Source: Gammaproteobacteria bacterium
GTDB lineage: Bacteria > Pseudomonadota > Gammaproteobacteria > GCA-001735895
DNA: 63,303 nt
Reading direction: 5' to 3'
Assembly (NCBI GenBank): GCA_022340305.1
Contig: JAJDOF010000051.1
Span: 1-63,303, forward strand
The notes under the pieces are model-generated. The model saw nothing but the letters and a program-made list of their open reading frames with translations. It was not told where the DNA came from and made no database searches. The first letter of the stretch is position 1; the number at the start of each line of letters is the position of its first letter. Both the position numbers and the translations under genes were made by a program. Positions 17,292-27,345 of the stretch are shown piece after piece.

Positions 17292-18083
17292 ATGCAGCAA
17301 TTGTTAGTGGACGCGGTTCTTGCCCTTTTTGCCTTCTCGGCATTCATCGCCCTGTTTTTTTTCGTGCTCACCCGGGGTACCCTGCTGGTGCGCGCGTTAT
17401 CGTCCCGCTCCGGTGGCGAGGCATCGCACGTGTATCCCATCTATTCGAACATGCGCCTGATCAAGCTTATCGATTACCAGTTCATTATTTCCGCCATCCT
17501 GCTGTTTCAATACCATCGGCTGGTGAGGAAAATCGTGTCCGGGCTGGGGCAGCTCGATCTCGAAAACAAGACGGTGTTAATCACCTCCTGCGCGTTCGGG
17601 AATGTTATTCCCGAAATCGTGAAAGCCGCGTTGCAGGCGGGCGCCGCGCGCATCCTGGTCACGGATATCATTAAAAACGAACTTATCCATGCCGAGGACA
17701 AACTCGGCGATGTTGGTGGCAAGGTCGAATTCATTGAAGAAGACGCTACCGCGATGCGCCTCGAGGATGGCGCGGTCGACGTCAATATCGTGTTTTTCCT
17801 GTTGCATGAGCTGCCGCACCACCTCAAGCAACCGACGCTGCACGAGGCCAGTCGGCTGCTTGCACCGGGTGGGAAGCTTTTTCTGGCGGAATTCCACCGG
17901 CCCGATTCGCGCGTGTTACGCATGTTCAGCTGGGCCTATTTCAAGGTCTTCGAACCTTATGGTCTGGCGCTCTGGGATACCCACGATCCGCTCGACTACC
18001 TGCTGTCCATGGATGGCTGGAGCGGTGAGCGTTACACCTGCTTCAACGGCAATTTCCAGGTCATCAGCGCGACGCGATCCTGA
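17292..18083 (+). CDS. Membrane-anchored methyltransferase resembling RquA (rhodoquinone biosynthesis)
   Basis: The 263-residue protein has an N-terminal transmembrane helix (about residues 6-28) and a class I methyltransferase-like domain. The usual acidic glycine-rich motif I is replaced by VLITSCAFGNVIP (residues 95-107), which has no acidic residue. FFLLHELP follows at 168-175, then LAPGGKLFLAEFHRP. From memory, a motif I of this altered type and the FFLLHE block are features of RquA, which converts ubiquinone to rhodoquinone for low-potential anaerobic respiration. A simple UbiE-like enzyme is the alternative. GGGAAGG precedes the ATG. It follows the decaheme block but has its own promoter region. 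Confidence 0.6.
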   Translation: MQQLLVDAVLALFAFSAFIALFFFVLTRGTLLVRALSSRSGGEASHVYPIYSNMRLIKLIDYQFIISAILLFQYHRLVRKIVSGLGQLDLENKTVLITSCAFGNVIPEIVKAALQAGAARILVTDIIKNELIHAEDKLGDVGGKVEFIEEDATAMRLEDGAVDVNIVFFLLHELPHHLKQPTLHEASRLLAPGGKLFLAEFHRPDSRVLRMFSWAYFKVFEPYGLALWDTHDPLDYLLSMDGWSGERYTCFNGNFQVISATRS

Positions 18084-18287
18084 TTCTGCGCCGCGCGGCT
18101 GGAGCGTCGTTACCGACACTCGCCCGCCCTGATGCGAAAATCTTACACAGCTCAGGCAATCTGTGGACGCGGCGGTATTCGCGCTGCAGCAACTGCAGAT
18201 GGATTCGACAGCAACAACCCGGGCTGTTATCGCGGTCGCGATTGGCCCCGAAACAACTTCCTTAACTGTTAGCTTCGCTGGGCGACT

Positions 18288-18902
18288 CTAAGCGATGGGA
18301 GACAGGTAGTTCAACCAGGCAGACATGCGCAGCAGGGTTTTACGCAGTACTGCCAGTTGCTGCAGATTTCCGCCGTATATCGTGGCGCGTGCATGCGATA
18401 CGCCCGGAAGGTCTGCCCTGTAGATTCGAAAACGGGGATCGGTAATGTCGATCAGTACCGGGATTCCGGGCTGCTCCGCGGCCGTAGGCGAATCGAAGGG
18501 GAGCGCCTGCTCCCCGTACCCGTTGCGAGTCGACAGCACAGCGCGCACCCGGGCCGTGAAAACCTTGCCCGGAATACTGTCGAAGGTTACTTCCGCCGCC
18601 GCGCCGTCCACTATGCGAAAACGGCTGTTCTGGTTGAACCAGGCAACGAAATGGGGTTCGTCGATCGTCGCCGGCACTGCTCCCGCTTCAGCGAAATCGG
18701 ACGCGATCGGTCTGGCGGCCGTGTACTGATCGCTGGCATTCGTGTATGGGTGGTAAAAATTCAACACCTGCACCAGCACGAAGGTCAGGATGATGCCGCC
18801 AATCGAGGCAACGGGCACCGATACCCGGGTGAGGGGAATTCGCAGCAGCGCGAAAACCGCGATACAAATCGACGTATACGCCAGCACAATCAACAGTTCC
18901 AT
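18288..18902 (-). CDS. Short HlyD-like membrane protein (YiaV/YibH-type, lacking the hairpin)
   Basis: The 204-residue protein has two N-terminal transmembrane helices and the segment VLQVLNFYHPYT-like (VLVQVLNFYHPYT), which resembles the start of YiaV/YibH membrane-fusion proteins. Its C-terminal part (VTFDSIPGKVFTARVRAVLS) matches the last beta domain of HlyD proteins. The biotinyl-lipoyl and coiled-coil hairpin region normally between them is missing, so the protein is about half the usual length. It lies 23 bases after a DUF3302 gene, the usual partner of these proteins. Function is unknown; an envelope export or membrane-stress role is only a guess. Confidence 0.6.
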   Translation of the reverse strand: MELLIVLAYTSICIAVFALLRIPLTRVSVPVASIGGIILTFVLVQVLNFYHPYTNASDQYTAARPIASDFAEAGAVPATIDEPHFVAWFNQNSRFRIVDGAAAEVTFDSIPGKVFTARVRAVLSTRNGYGEQALPFDSPTAAEQPGIPVLIDITDPRFRIYRADLPGVSHARATIYGGNLQQLAVLRKTLLRMSAWLNYLSPIA

Positions 18903-18925
18903 GAATTTTCCTCTCAGTCAGGCAC

Positions 18926-19345
18926 TCAGGCCGCTTTGCTCGCCGACATGATGGCATTTTCGATGCGTTCGATCCGGTCCTTGAGCACTTCGAACCGGTG
19001 CCTCAGCAGGGTAATCGAGTCGGTGATATCCGCATCCGCTTCGTGGTCGTCGACCTGCTCCGCAGGCGCCTTGTCATTGATCGCGGTGTTCTCGTTGATC
19101 TGGACGAACTTCGGGCGGCTATCCTCGCGGTAGGCCGCGGCCCAGACCCACAGTAGCGGCCAGGCCGCGTGCAGGGTAAACAAACTTACCCAGCCCGCGT
19201 AGTAAATGGCGTCCTGGTGGGGGTGATCGCGTTCGACAGCAATTCCATGCGGAATCCCGACAATCGCGATCGCACCAAACAACAGACTGATCGCCATGAA
19301 AATCAGAAATCCTAGTGCAACGTATTCCAGCATGCGCGGGTCCAT
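18926..19345 (-). CDS. DUF3302-family (YiaW/YibI-like) inner-membrane protein
   Basis: The 139-residue protein has two transmembrane helices. Between them lies HPHQDAIYYAGWVSLFTLHA followed by WPLLWVWA, close to E. coli YiaW/YibI. The C-terminal 60 residues are charged and end in a coiled-coil-like stretch (LLRHRFEVLKDRIERIENAI), longer than in the E. coli proteins. An alternative start at 19333 would begin MLEY, nearer the usual family start. It forms a two-gene unit with the HlyD-like gene downstream. The biochemical role is unknown. Confidence 0.68.
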   Translation of the reverse strand: MDPRMLEYVALGFLIFMAISLLFGAIAIVGIPHGIAVERDHPHQDAIYYAGWVSLFTLHAAWPLLWVWAAAYREDSRPKFVQINENTAINDKAPAEQVDDHEADADITDSITLLRHRFEVLKDRIERIENAIMSASKAA

Positions 19346-19582
19346 CTAGTGACAAAGTCGTTACCAAGTTTAGTACAGGATTCGAAGCCTCCAGATGAGA
19401 CTTGGTTCTCATTTTGGCTGGGATGGCCGGGATCCCGACGAACGGTACCGGGTCGAAAACGCGCCTAAAAGGCACAGAAACGGGTTATCAGGCTCCAGGC
19501 CGACCACGATCGCCCCTGGATTCCGCACTGGAATCGACATTGGGCCTCTGTCGGATAAATGGCATCGGGGCATAGACCGCTT

Positions 19583-19843
19583 TCAGCTTCTAACGAAACA
19601 CCTTTTCAGTTTCAGAAAAATTTCGGCATTCTTTTCCTCAAGCAGTCGACTGTGAACCACGAGCATTTCCTCCCGGTCACGGTAAAAATTATACCCGGCT
19701 ACCCAGCCGCCTATCGGTATTCCAAAAGCGATGATCAGTCCGAGCGGGCTCAGGAAGAACCACCTGTCAAACACCAGTAGCCACAACAGGGGCCAGGCGC
19801 AGGATATGCCGATGCAGATTCGTAACGTGGTTATCTTGATCAT
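19583..19843 (-). CDS. Small membrane protein, unknown function
   Basis: This 86-residue frame starts at ATG 19843 (a GTG at 19852 is also in frame). It contains two hydrophobic helices separated by a short turn (ICIGISCAWPLLWLLVFDRW, then LGLIIAFGIPIGGWVAGY) and ends in a charged tail. I do not recognise a family. It lies on the same strand as the DUF3302 pair, 240 bases upstream, and could belong to that unit. Confidence 0.45.
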   Translation of the reverse strand: MIKITTLRICIGISCAWPLLWLLVFDRWFFLSPLGLIIAFGIPIGGWVAGYNFYRDREEMLVVHSRLLEEKNAEIFLKLKRCFVRS

Positions 19844-20044
19844 GCCAATCACCGCAATATTTTCTGAGATCTAATACTAGTAAGAGACCATCCAATTTTT
19901 TGCTATTGGCCTGTGAATTATTTTGCTTTGATTTAGTGGACAATTACGGCGACAGTCGACTCAAGCAGAGAATCAATCGAACCGATTTTGCGCAAAGTAA
20001 CCTATCACGTAATGTTCAGGTTGGTTATCTTTTAATTTGACACC

Positions 20045-20150
20045 ATGAGATTCCAGGGGAGATCACAGGGGGAATCCAGGGGGGGAGATTCCAGGGAGAT
20101 TCCAGGGGAGATTCCAGGGGACAGGATTCCAGGGGACACACACTTTGTCA
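20045..20150. repeat. Cluster of short G-rich repeats ending in GGGGACACACACTTTG
   Basis: At least six near-tandem copies of a 12-13 base unit like AGATTCCAGGGG are packed without spacers. They end in ATTCCAGGGGACACACACTT. A second block with the same ending lies at 21100-21160, and related units in reverse orientation at 39906-39990. Such motifs flank IS200/REP-type tyrosine transposases elsewhere. No transposase is visible here. The rest of 19853-20398 holds nothing else I can name. Confidence 0.7.
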
Positions 20151-20398
20151 GTAGGCTATCCTTTTGGCCCATTAATTACCCCATCCTCTCGGGAATTGAA
20201 GTCACAGGCGGTTCCGGGACGGGAGGCACGCCGCATTTTACCCATGCGTGTGTCCCTTTGTTCCCGCCGTTGTTCCGTTGTTCTCCCCAGCAGGTTCACG
20301 CCATTCCGGCAGCTCTACAGGTGTGCTAACGAATGGTACTGTAGACTCGAATAGAGGATAATAAGCGCTTTCCAAACATATCCTTAGAGGATAAATCC

Positions 20399-20722
20399 AT
20401 GAACTATATGAAAAAATGCGCCCTGGCGCTGCTGCTGTCGCTGACGATGTCGAGCGCTTTTGCCACGATGCTGCCGACAGCCCGATTCAGCGCGGAGCCG
20501 GAACGCACGCAGCTGTTTGAAAACATGAGCCAGCGCCAGCACGTCGAGCGGCAATTGATCGAGCTTGGAGTAGAAGCGACCGATGCGAGACACCGCGTCA
20601 ACCAGATGACCAATGCCGAGATCGCGGGCTTGCAGGGCAAGCTCACCGAGATTCCCGCCGGCGGTAACCTCAGTACGGTCGAGTGGCTACTGATCATCAT
20701 TCTTATAATTCTGGTTTTCTAG
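20399..20722 (+). CDS. PA2779-family small exported/membrane protein
   Basis: The 107-residue protein has a signal peptide (ALALLLSLTMSSAFA), then a short helical region (RQHVERQLIELGVEATDARHRVNQMT), the segment IPAGG and a C-terminal hydrophobic helix rich in Ile. This is the layout of the PA2779 family, usually found beside a PA2778-type cysteine peptidase. That partner is absent here. An AGAGGATA ribosome site precedes the ATG. It lies between two blocks of G-rich repeats, and function is unknown. Confidence 0.65.
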   Translation: MNYMKKCALALLLSLTMSSAFATMLPTARFSAEPERTQLFENMSQRQHVERQLIELGVEATDARHRVNQMTNAEIAGLQGKLTEIPAGGNLSTVEWLLIIILIILVF

Positions 20723-20928
20723 CGCTTACCCCGCAGCCAAAGACCCGGGGCTCGACCCCGGGGCAATCCTGCCGCCGAGACCAGCGTCCGCGCTCCACCT
20801 GGCCGGCCTGGACATCAATCGCCACCAGGCGGCCACAAATCCAGCTCGGTGACGGTTTTGTACTGAACAATAATTCTGGGAGCAGGAAACGGGCGTCACA
20901 TGTGCCTGTACCGACCCAATTCCCGATT

Positions 20929-21102
20929 TCAGATTTCGCGCGCCGGTGGAATGCCGGCGAAAATGCTGTCCGCGATCCAGTGCTGGATATTGCGCGTTAA
21001 CGCCGATGGACCGACCAGTTGCAGACGCTTGTCGACAATCGCCGCCTTGTAGGTTTCGTCCCCCATCCAGCAACCGACCATGGTGCGCAGATCGGTTGTC
21101 AG
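20929..21102 (-). pseudogene. C-terminal fragment of an HxlR-type regulator
   Basis: About 57 codons read TTDLRTMVGCWMGDETYKAA then a segment including LQLVGPSALTRNIQHWI. They resemble the C-terminal SCP2-like domain of some HxlR-type winged-helix regulators, where DxRTxxxxWxG and LxGPRxLxRxFxxW are typical. The homology breaks off at 21102, exactly where a block of G-rich repeats begins, and no DNA-binding domain is present upstream. I read it as a gene cut by repeat or transposon activity. The family assignment is from memory and moderate. Confidence 0.45.
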
Positions 21103-21160
21103 GGGAGATTCCAGGGGGAGATTCCAGGGCATATTGATTCCAGGGGACACACACTTTGGG
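21100..21160. repeat. Second block of short G-rich repeats
   Basis: Two copies of GGGAGATTCCAGGG-like units are followed by ATTGATTCCAGGGGACACAC and ACTTTGGG, in the same orientation as the block at 20045-20150. The two blocks flank the PA2779-family gene and the regulator fragment. Confidence 0.7.
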
Positions 21161-21341
21161 CTATTCCAACAATTGAAGAGCGAGGTTCGCGACGCCGTAC
21201 GGTCTCGATAGCAGCCGAATTCTGACTGTTTCCGCCGACACGCCCAACGTTAACCTTCTTTCCAGCGATCATTCCATGCGAAAACGCCGTCAGGCCGTAT
21301 ATTGGACTCAACTATTCATAACGATTGTGAAATGTAAGGCC

Positions 21342-21379
21342 TGACCCCATGACCCTTGTTTGACCCCATGACCCTTGTT
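21342..21379. repeat. Two perfect tandem copies of a 19-base unit
   Basis: TGACCCCATGACCCTTGTT occurs twice with no gap. It lies in a gene-free stretch (21161-21652) that also has two near-adjacent CCTTCTAAATTC copies at about 21560-21597 and a GGGACACACGTATATG motif at 21541. No gene is supported there. Confidence 0.75.
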
Positions 21380-21652
21380 GATCGGACCAGGCCGGGGTGA
21401 AAACCCCGGCCCTTCCTGGCAAATATGCCACTTCTCCCTTTATTTCCTGGTCAACTAAACCGAAGCCCAGCCTGCCTGGATTTCCCAACAGGCCGGTCCG
21501 GCTGGATTTTTTCTTCAGCAACTTAAGGGCCCAACGTGGAGGGACACACGTATATGTCTATCCTTCTAAATTCCTTCTTTGTCCTTCTAAATTCTGAATT
21601 TTCTTCGAAATTTTGTTTCCAAATTATTTTAGGTTGCTTCAGCTGTTCGAGG

Positions 21653-21895
21653 TTAATTTCGCTTGAGGAATTTATCGAATATCACTCTCAGAACCGATTT
21701 CGGCTGCTGCTGATCCTCGATATGTTCACGAACCAGTTCGTCGATCAACTTCTGACGACGTCGCTTTTCCCGGTTCTCTCCTGACATATAGACCAGCCTC
21801 CTGGAAATATCGGTAATCAGGCTAGAATCGGTATTATCCGGCAGGTCAAATTCATCCCAATCGGTTGTCATGGTTGTCGGGTCGGAAAATGTCAT
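21653..21895 (-). CDS. Small acidic-then-basic protein, unknown function
   Basis: The 80-residue frame begins MTFSDPTTMTTDWDEFDLPD, then has a highly charged helical segment (ENREKRRRQKLIDELVREHI). The ATG at 21895 has GAAAGGA eleven bases upstream. A TTG nine codons earlier (21922) is less likely. The shape resembles small conserved proteins such as the PA3496 group, but I cannot confirm that. It stands alone. Confidence 0.5.
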   Translation of the reverse strand: MTFSDPTTMTTDWDEFDLPDNTDSSLITDISRRLVYMSGENREKRRRQKLIDELVREHIEDQQQPKSVLRVIFDKFLKRN

Positions 21896-22174
21896 CTTGA
21901 AAATATCCTTTCGTATCGCCAAAATTTAACGAGCCAAGCGTCAATATTTCGTGAAATTGACGGTGCTGATGCGCTTGCGGACGAAAAATTTGCAAGACTT
22001 GCGACCAGGATCACATTTTGCGATCCGCCGGCTGCAGCGCCACGGTCTTGAGATAAACCAACCGACCAGGTGCCTGGAGCAAACGCATATAAACTGGGGA
22101 CATACCCGGATCTAAATCATATTCACGCAATTAATCAGTCGTGGCCAGGCTGCTGATCGAAAACCATTGCTCCT

Positions 22175-22822
22175 TCAATCCACTCCGTCCCCTTCAATTG
22201 GACCGATCACGGCGGTAATAATAGTCTCGACGGCATTTCTCAGGCAGCTGATATCCAGGCCGGGCTCCCGTGCCTTGCGCGCCTTCAGGCCGTCGACCAG
22301 CAAAACCAGCGCCAGTGCTCGCTCGCGGGCTACTTCCACCGGAAATCCCAACCCACCCTCGTCGCGACTGCGACTCAACCAGTCGGCGAGCTCTATACGC
22401 ACCGCAGTGTCCATCCGCCGGATTTCACGTGCGATTTCAGGGTCCCGGGTCGATTCCGCCGACATCTCGAGAAACAGCGGTGCACTGGCAGTGTTATCCG
22501 GGTCATTGTCGTCTGCCATAAAGTATTCGATAATCGCAGCGTTTAGATCCCGAGCACTACGCATGGCGCAGACTCGACTCTCGGCGATCTCAAGTTGCGA
22601 GGCGATTATCGCAAAGATAATGGCGTTCTTGTTGTCGAAATAGCGATAGATAAGCCCGGGGCTCATCTTCGCCGTCTTCGCAATCGTCGCCATACTGGCC
22701 GCATGGAATCCGCGCTTCACGAAACAATACATCGCCGCCGCGAGTATGCGCTTTCGCTGGAGCTGCTTGCGAATCTCCGCCTTGCTCAGGTCACCGCGAT
22801 TTTCGACACCCGGAGCGCTCAT
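22175..22822 (-). CDS. TetR/AcrR-family transcriptional repressor
   Basis: The 215-residue protein has an N-terminal helix-turn-helix (about residues 22-65) with the typical string [20 protein letters not shown]. The C-terminal ligand-binding domain is all-helical. It overlaps the end of the RND pump gene by four bases, so it is the last gene of the adaptor-pump-repressor operon. It most likely represses that operon from the palindrome at 27156-27173 and is released by a pump substrate. The ligand is unknown. Confidence 0.88.
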   Translation of the reverse strand: MSAPGVENRGDLSKAEIRKQLQRKRILAAAMYCFVKRGFHAASMATIAKTAKMSPGLIYRYFDNKNAIIFAIIASQLEIAESRVCAMRSARDLNAAIIEYFMADDNDPDNTASAPLFLEMSAESTRDPEIAREIRRMDTAVRIELADWLSRSRDEGGLGFPVEVARERALALVLLVDGLKARKAREPGLDISCLRNAVETIITAVIGPIEGDGVD

Positions 22823-25800
22823 TCCCGGACCTGTTTTGCCGCAGAGCGCCGGCTAAAAATTCGCTGGATGAGAATGAAAAACATGGGGACATAAAAAAGG
22901 CCGAGAAAAGCTCCCGCGATCATACCGCCAAGGACACCGGTGCCGATGGCGATCTGGGCACCAGATCCGGCGCCGGTTGCCAGCGCCAACGGCAACACGC
23001 CCATGCCGAATGCGAGCGACGTCATGATGATCGGCCGCAGGCGGTCACGCACGGCCTGAATCGTCGACTCTACGATCTCCATCCCGTTATCGAGATTTTG
23101 CTTGGCGAAGGCGATTATCAGGATCGCATTCTTGCTGGTCAGGCCAATCGTGGTCAACATTGCCACCTGGAAATAGATGTCGCGTTCCAGTCCGCGCAGG
23201 GTGGCGGCGATGACGATGCCGAGAATACCGAGCGGCGCAACCATCAGCACCGCGGTTGGAATCGACCAACTCTCGTAAAGTGCCGCCAGGCACAGAAATA
23301 CGACTAGCAGCGATAGCGAATAAAGCAACGGCGTCTGCGCGCCGGCGCGGCGCTCCTGGTAGGACAAACCGGACCATTCGATTCCCAGTCCCGGCGGCAG
23401 TCCGGCGACGATTCGTTCCACCTCGTCCATCGCCTCGCCGGAGCTGACCCCCTTCGCTGCTTCGCCGTTGAACTGCATGGCCGGAACGCCGTTGTAGCGT
23501 TCGAGCTGCGGCGAGCCGTATTCCCAGCGATAACTACTGAACGACGATAGCGGCACCATGTCGTCAACGTTGTTACGTACCGACCAGAGACGAAAATCTT
23601 CCGGCAGCATGCGATACGGCGCATCGGATTGCATATAGACGCGCTTTACTCGCCCGCGATCGATGAAATCGTCGACGTACTGACCGCCCCAGGCGGTTTG
23701 CAGGGTCGCATTGACGTCGGCCACGGATAACCCGAGCGCACTGGCTTTTTGAAAGTCCACCAGCAGGCGCAGCTGCGGAGCGTCGGCCTGCCCGTTATGC
23801 CGAAAATTAGTCAGCAACGGGTTGGCACGCACTTCTCCCAGGAACCGGGCCCCGGCAGCCATCAGCTGCGTATGCCCGAGACTGGCGTTGTCCTGCAGGT
23901 AGAAGGTAAATCCCGAAGATCGACCCAGCTCGGAAATTGCCGGCGGCGCGAATGCGTACGCAAGGGCATCCTTGATGCGGCCCAGGGCGGCAAACGCACG
24001 GCGCGCAATGGCGTTGACATGCATCGAGTCCCCCTCGCGCTTGTCCCAATCCTTGAGTTTGACGAATGCAAACGCGTTATTTTGCCCGGTGCCCGAAAAG
24101 CTGAAACCCACCACTCCGAACATGGACTCGACCGCATCGCTTTCCGCGTCGAGAAAATGGTCCTCCATCTTGCGCAGCGTGGACATGGTTCTTTCCTGCG
24201 TCGAACCGACCGGGGTGCTGGCCTGCGCGAACAGAATCCCCTGGTCTTCCTGGGGCAGGAACGACGTAGGCCGGTTACTGAACAGCACCAGCATCAGGCC
24301 GACCATCACCAGGAAAACGGCAAAGAAACGAATGCGCCTGGCGACGATACCGCGCACGGCCCGCCGATACAGTTGCGAGCTCTTGTCAAAGCCGCGGTTG
24401 AACCAGCCGAAGAAACCTTTCTGCTCGAGATGCTCCCCCTTGTGCAACGGCTTCAGCATCGTGGCGCAAAGTGCCGGCGTCAGTACCAGGGCCACGAGGA
24501 CGGACAGCCCCATCGCGGAGACGATGGTTGCGGAAAACTGCCGGTAAATCACGCCGGTCGCACCGCCGAGAAAGGCCATCGGCACGAACACCGCTGCCAG
24601 CACAAGACCGACGGCAACCAGCGCGCCGGTGATTTGATGCATCGACTTGCGAGTGGCCTCGACCGGCGACAGACCCTCCTCGGTCATCACGCGTTCGACA
24701 TTCTCGACGACGACGATCGCGTCGTCGACCAGCAAGCCGATCGCCAGCACCATCGCAAACATCGTCAACATATTGATCGAATAGCCCAGCACCGACAACA
24801 CGGCGAAGGTCCCGAGCAGTACCACTGGCACGGCGATGGTCGGAATCAGTGTCGCGCGCAGATTCTGCAGGAATAAATACATCACCAGGAAGACGAGAAT
24901 TATCGCCTCGGCGAGAATCTGGATAACATTTTCGATAGCGACCCGGACAAACGGCGTCGTTTCAAATGGAATGACGGCATGCAAATGTTCCGGGAAAAAT
25001 GCCTGCAGTTGGTCCACACGTTGCTGCACGGCCGCCGCGGTTTCCAGTGCGTTGGCGCCCGTCGCCAGCGAAATCGCGATACCGGCCGCGGACTGCCGGT
25101 TGTAGCGGGAAACGAATCCGTAGGTCTCGGCTCCAAGTTCGACCCGCGCAACGTCGGCAAGCTTCAGCACCGAACCGTCCGGATCGCTGCGCAGGATGAT
25201 GTTGCGAAACTCGTCCGGCGTCTGCAGGCGACCTTGCGCAGTAATGGTTGCATTGATCTGCTGCCCGGAAACTGCCGGCACGCCGCCGAGTTGTCCCACC
25301 GCCACCTGCTGGTTCTGCGCCCGAATGGCGGCAGCGATGTCGGTTGGCGCCAGGCGGTAAGTATCGAGCTTGTTGGGATCGAGCCAGATACGCATCGCGT
25401 ATTGCGAACCGAATACCTGGATGGCTCCGACACCCGGGACGCGGCTCAGGGGATCGACAATGTTCGCAGAAATATAGTCGGCAATATCTTCGCGCGTGGT
25501 GGTCGCATCGTCGGAGACGAAACCGACGACCATCAGGAAACTACTGCGCGCTTTTTGTACGCTGACCCCCTGGCGCTGTACCTCCTGCGGCATCAGCGGC
25601 ATGGCAAGCTGCAGCTTGTTCTGCACCTGGACCTGGGCGATGTCCGGGTCGATGCCGTTATCGAAGGTCAGTGAAATTCTGGCCTGCCCGCTCGAAGCGC
25701 TGGTCGATGACAGGTAGAGCAATCCGTCGAGTGCTTTCATGCTCTGTTCGATGACCTGCGTTACCGAATCCTCGACGACTTTCGCCGACGCCCCGGGGTA

Positions 25801-25944
25801 GGTGGCGGAGACTACGATGGTAGGCGGCGCGACATTCGGATACATCGAAATGGGCAATTGCGTGATGGCGAGCGCGCCGCTGATCATGATGATGATGGCG
25901 ATAACCCACGCGAAAATCGGCCGACCAATGAAGAACTGCGCCAC
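22819..25944 (-). CDS. RND efflux pump inner-membrane transporter (HAE1/AcrB type)
   Basis: The 1041-residue protein has the full length and layout of AcrB-type drug exporters. It starts [18 protein letters not shown], has two large periplasmic loops and twelve transmembrane helices. The proton-relay pair is in [14 protein letters not shown] (about residues 402-415) and the lysine in [11 protein letters not shown]. The start codon is GTG at 25944, eleven bases after the adaptor stop. It works with the upstream adaptor and an outer-membrane channel not encoded here. Likely substrates are amphiphilic drugs, dyes, bile salts or solvents. Confidence 0.95.
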   Translation of the reverse strand: MAQFFIGRPIFAWVIAIIIMISGALAITQLPISMYPNVAPPTIVVSATYPGASAKVVEDSVTQVIEQSMKALDGLLYLSSTSASSGQARISLTFDNGIDPDIAQVQVQNKLQLAMPLMPQEVQRQGVSVQKARSSFLMVVGFVSDDATTTREDIADYISANIVDPLSRVPGVGAIQVFGSQYAMRIWLDPNKLDTYRLAPTDIAAAIRAQNQQVAVGQLGGVPAVSGQQINATITAQGRLQTPDEFRNIILRSDPDGSVLKLADVARVELGAETYGFVSRYNRQSAAGIAISLATGANALETAAAVQQRVDQLQAFFPEHLHAVIPFETTPFVRVAIENVIQILAEAIILVFLVMYLFLQNLRATLIPTIAVPVVLLGTFAVLSVLGYSINMLTMFAMVLAIGLLVDDAIVVVENVERVMTEEGLSPVEATRKSMHQITGALVAVGLVLAAVFVPMAFLGGATGVIYRQFSATIVSAMGLSVLVALVLTPALCATMLKPLHKGEHLEQKGFFGWFNRGFDKSSQLYRRAVRGIVARRIRFFAVFLVMVGLMLVLFSNRPTSFLPQEDQGILFAQASTPVGSTQERTMSTLRKMEDHFLDAESDAVESMFGVVGFSFSGTGQNNAFAFVKLKDWDKREGDSMHVNAIARRAFAALGRIKDALAYAFAPPAISELGRSSGFTFYLQDNASLGHTQLMAAGARFLGEVRANPLLTNFRHNGQADAPQLRLLVDFQKASALGLSVADVNATLQTAWGGQYVDDFIDRGRVKRVYMQSDAPYRMLPEDFRLWSVRNNVDDMVPLSSFSSYRWEYGSPQLERYNGVPAMQFNGEAAKGVSSGEAMDEVERIVAGLPPGLGIEWSGLSYQERRAGAQTPLLYSLSLLVVFLCLAALYESWSIPTAVLMVAPLGILGIVIAATLRGLERDIYFQVAMLTTIGLTSKNAILIIAFAKQNLDNGMEIVESTIQAVRDRLRPIIMTSLAFGMGVLPLALATGAGSGAQIAIGTGVLGGMIAGAFLGLFYVPMFFILIQRIFSRRSAAKQVRE

Positions 25945-25955
25945 GGCGGCTCTCG

Positions 25956-27098
25956 TTACAGCTCGGCGAGGTCGACGATGGCGGGATCGACCACCGCGCC
26001 GGGAGCGATTTTCTGCAGCCCCTCGACTATGACCCGGTCACCGGCGGTGAGGCCCGAGCGCACCACCCAGCGATTACCTATGCTGCTGCTGATGTCGACG
26101 GTTCGCGCCTCCACGGAGTTGTCTGCGCCGACGACCATGGCAATGGCCTCGCCACGCGCGTTTCGCGTGATGGCCCGTTGCGGCACCAACAGGCCGTCCT
26201 GGATAACGGCGTTGCTGACGACCGCGCGTAGATACATGCCGGGCATCAGCAACAATTCGGGATTCGGCACAACGACACGCATCGCAATACTGCCAGTCAT
26301 CGGGTCTACCGCCGAGTCGGAGAATGCCAGTTTGCCCGCGTGCGGGTACTGCGTGCCGTCATCGAGAAGGATCCGGATCGGAATACTTTCCGCCTCGCGA
26401 ATCGCGCTGTTCGACAACGCCCGGCGCAGGGCCAGCAATTCCGACGCCGATTGGGTCACGTCGACAAAGATTGGATCCAGCTGCTGCACTATGGTCAGCA
26501 TCGCCGCCTGGTCTTCGGTGACGAGCGCGCCCCTGGTGACAGTTGACAACCCCGTGCGCCCCGCGATGGGCGATTTGATGCGCGCGAAATCGAGTTCGAC
26601 AGCCGCACTTGCGAATTGCGCCCTGGCAACTTCGAGGTCGGCAGCGGCCTGATTGCGGATCGCCAGCAGGCTCTGGTACGACTGCTCACTAATTACCTTG
26701 GATTTGCTCAACCCCTTCGCCCGCGCCACATTCAGAGATGCCAGCTCGAGGGCCGACTCGGCCCTGGTAATCGCCGCACGAGCACTGTTGTAAGCAGCCC
26801 GGTAGGTGGCATCGTCGAGCTGATAGAGAGGATCGCCTGCTTTGACCATGCTGCCCTCGGTGAACAGGCGTTCGCGGACAATACCGCTGACCTGCGGGCG
26901 GACTTCGGCACTGAGGCTTGCACGCGTGCGTCCGGCGAGCTCCCGTTCGAGTACTACCGGCTCCGTTTTCAATACGACAACCGACACGGGGGTTGGCGGT
27001 CGCTCCTGCTGTGCCGGCATCGACGGCGTGTCATTGCAGGAGATGAGCAGCAAAAGCAGCAGCGCGGCGACGAGCCTGCCGGGTCGCAGGTACTTCAT
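25956..27098 (-). CDS. RND efflux periplasmic adaptor lipoprotein (AcrA/MexA type)
   Basis: The 380-residue membrane-fusion protein begins [20 protein letters not shown] with a lipobox Cys at residue 21 (LLIS-C). It has the usual barrel, lipoyl and hairpin domains: [20 protein letters not shown], an Ala-rich coiled coil around [18 protein letters not shown], and [15 protein letters not shown]. It bridges the RND pump and an outer-membrane factor. An upstream in-frame ATG (27170) would start inside the operator palindrome and is unlikely. It is the first gene of the operon, and the absence of a TolC homologue here implies a shared one. Confidence 0.93.
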   Translation of the reverse strand: MKYLRPGRLVAALLLLLLISCNDTPSMPAQQERPPTPVSVVVLKTEPVVLERELAGRTRASLSAEVRPQVSGIVRERLFTEGSMVKAGDPLYQLDDATYRAAYNSARAAITRAESALELASLNVARAKGLSKSKVISEQSYQSLLAIRNQAAADLEVARAQFASAAVELDFARIKSPIAGRTGLSTVTRGALVTEDQAAMLTIVQQLDPIFVDVTQSASELLALRRALSNSAIREAESIPIRILLDDGTQYPHAGKLAFSDSAVDPMTGSIAMRVVVPNPELLLMPGMYLRAVVSNAVIQDGLLVPQRAITRNARGEAIAMVVGADNSVEARTVDISSSIGNRWVVRSGLTAGDRVIVEGLQKIAPGAVVDPAIVDLAEL

Positions 27099-27155
27099 AG
27101 ATCTTCCATATTTCTCATGGAGCCACGAGTAGGTATGGTTGTTATCAAGAAATAA

Positions 27156-27173
27156 AGAATGAACGTTCATTCT
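27156..27173. promoter_or_regulatory. TetR-type operator upstream of the efflux operon
   Basis: AGAATGAACGTTCATTCT is a perfect 18-base palindrome 58 bases before the adaptor start. TGAACGTTCA cores are typical of AcrR-like repressor sites. The TetR gene at the end of the operon is the obvious binder. Confidence 0.72.
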
Positions 27174-27345
27174 ATTTTTGTCAACGGCTATTCAAACACA
27201 GGGATCAGCTCCCCGATTTCAATTTTTTACGCCCTTGCCATTCGCAGAATAAATGCAAGCCGAAAAATCGCCGATCACCCTTTAACTCACGAATTCCTCA
27301 ATCCGGCGTCCATTGACTGCGACGATACGCGGATTAAAGTTCTCG

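Noticed and set aside
20045..20150. CRISPR-like look of the repeat block
   Set aside because: Units are 12-13 bases and directly adjacent, with no unique spacers of constant length and no cas genes nearby.
23749..24876. 375-codon plus-strand open frame
   Set aside because: Antisense to the RND pump; its Arg/His/Gln-rich composition is typical of a shadow of a GC-rich gene.
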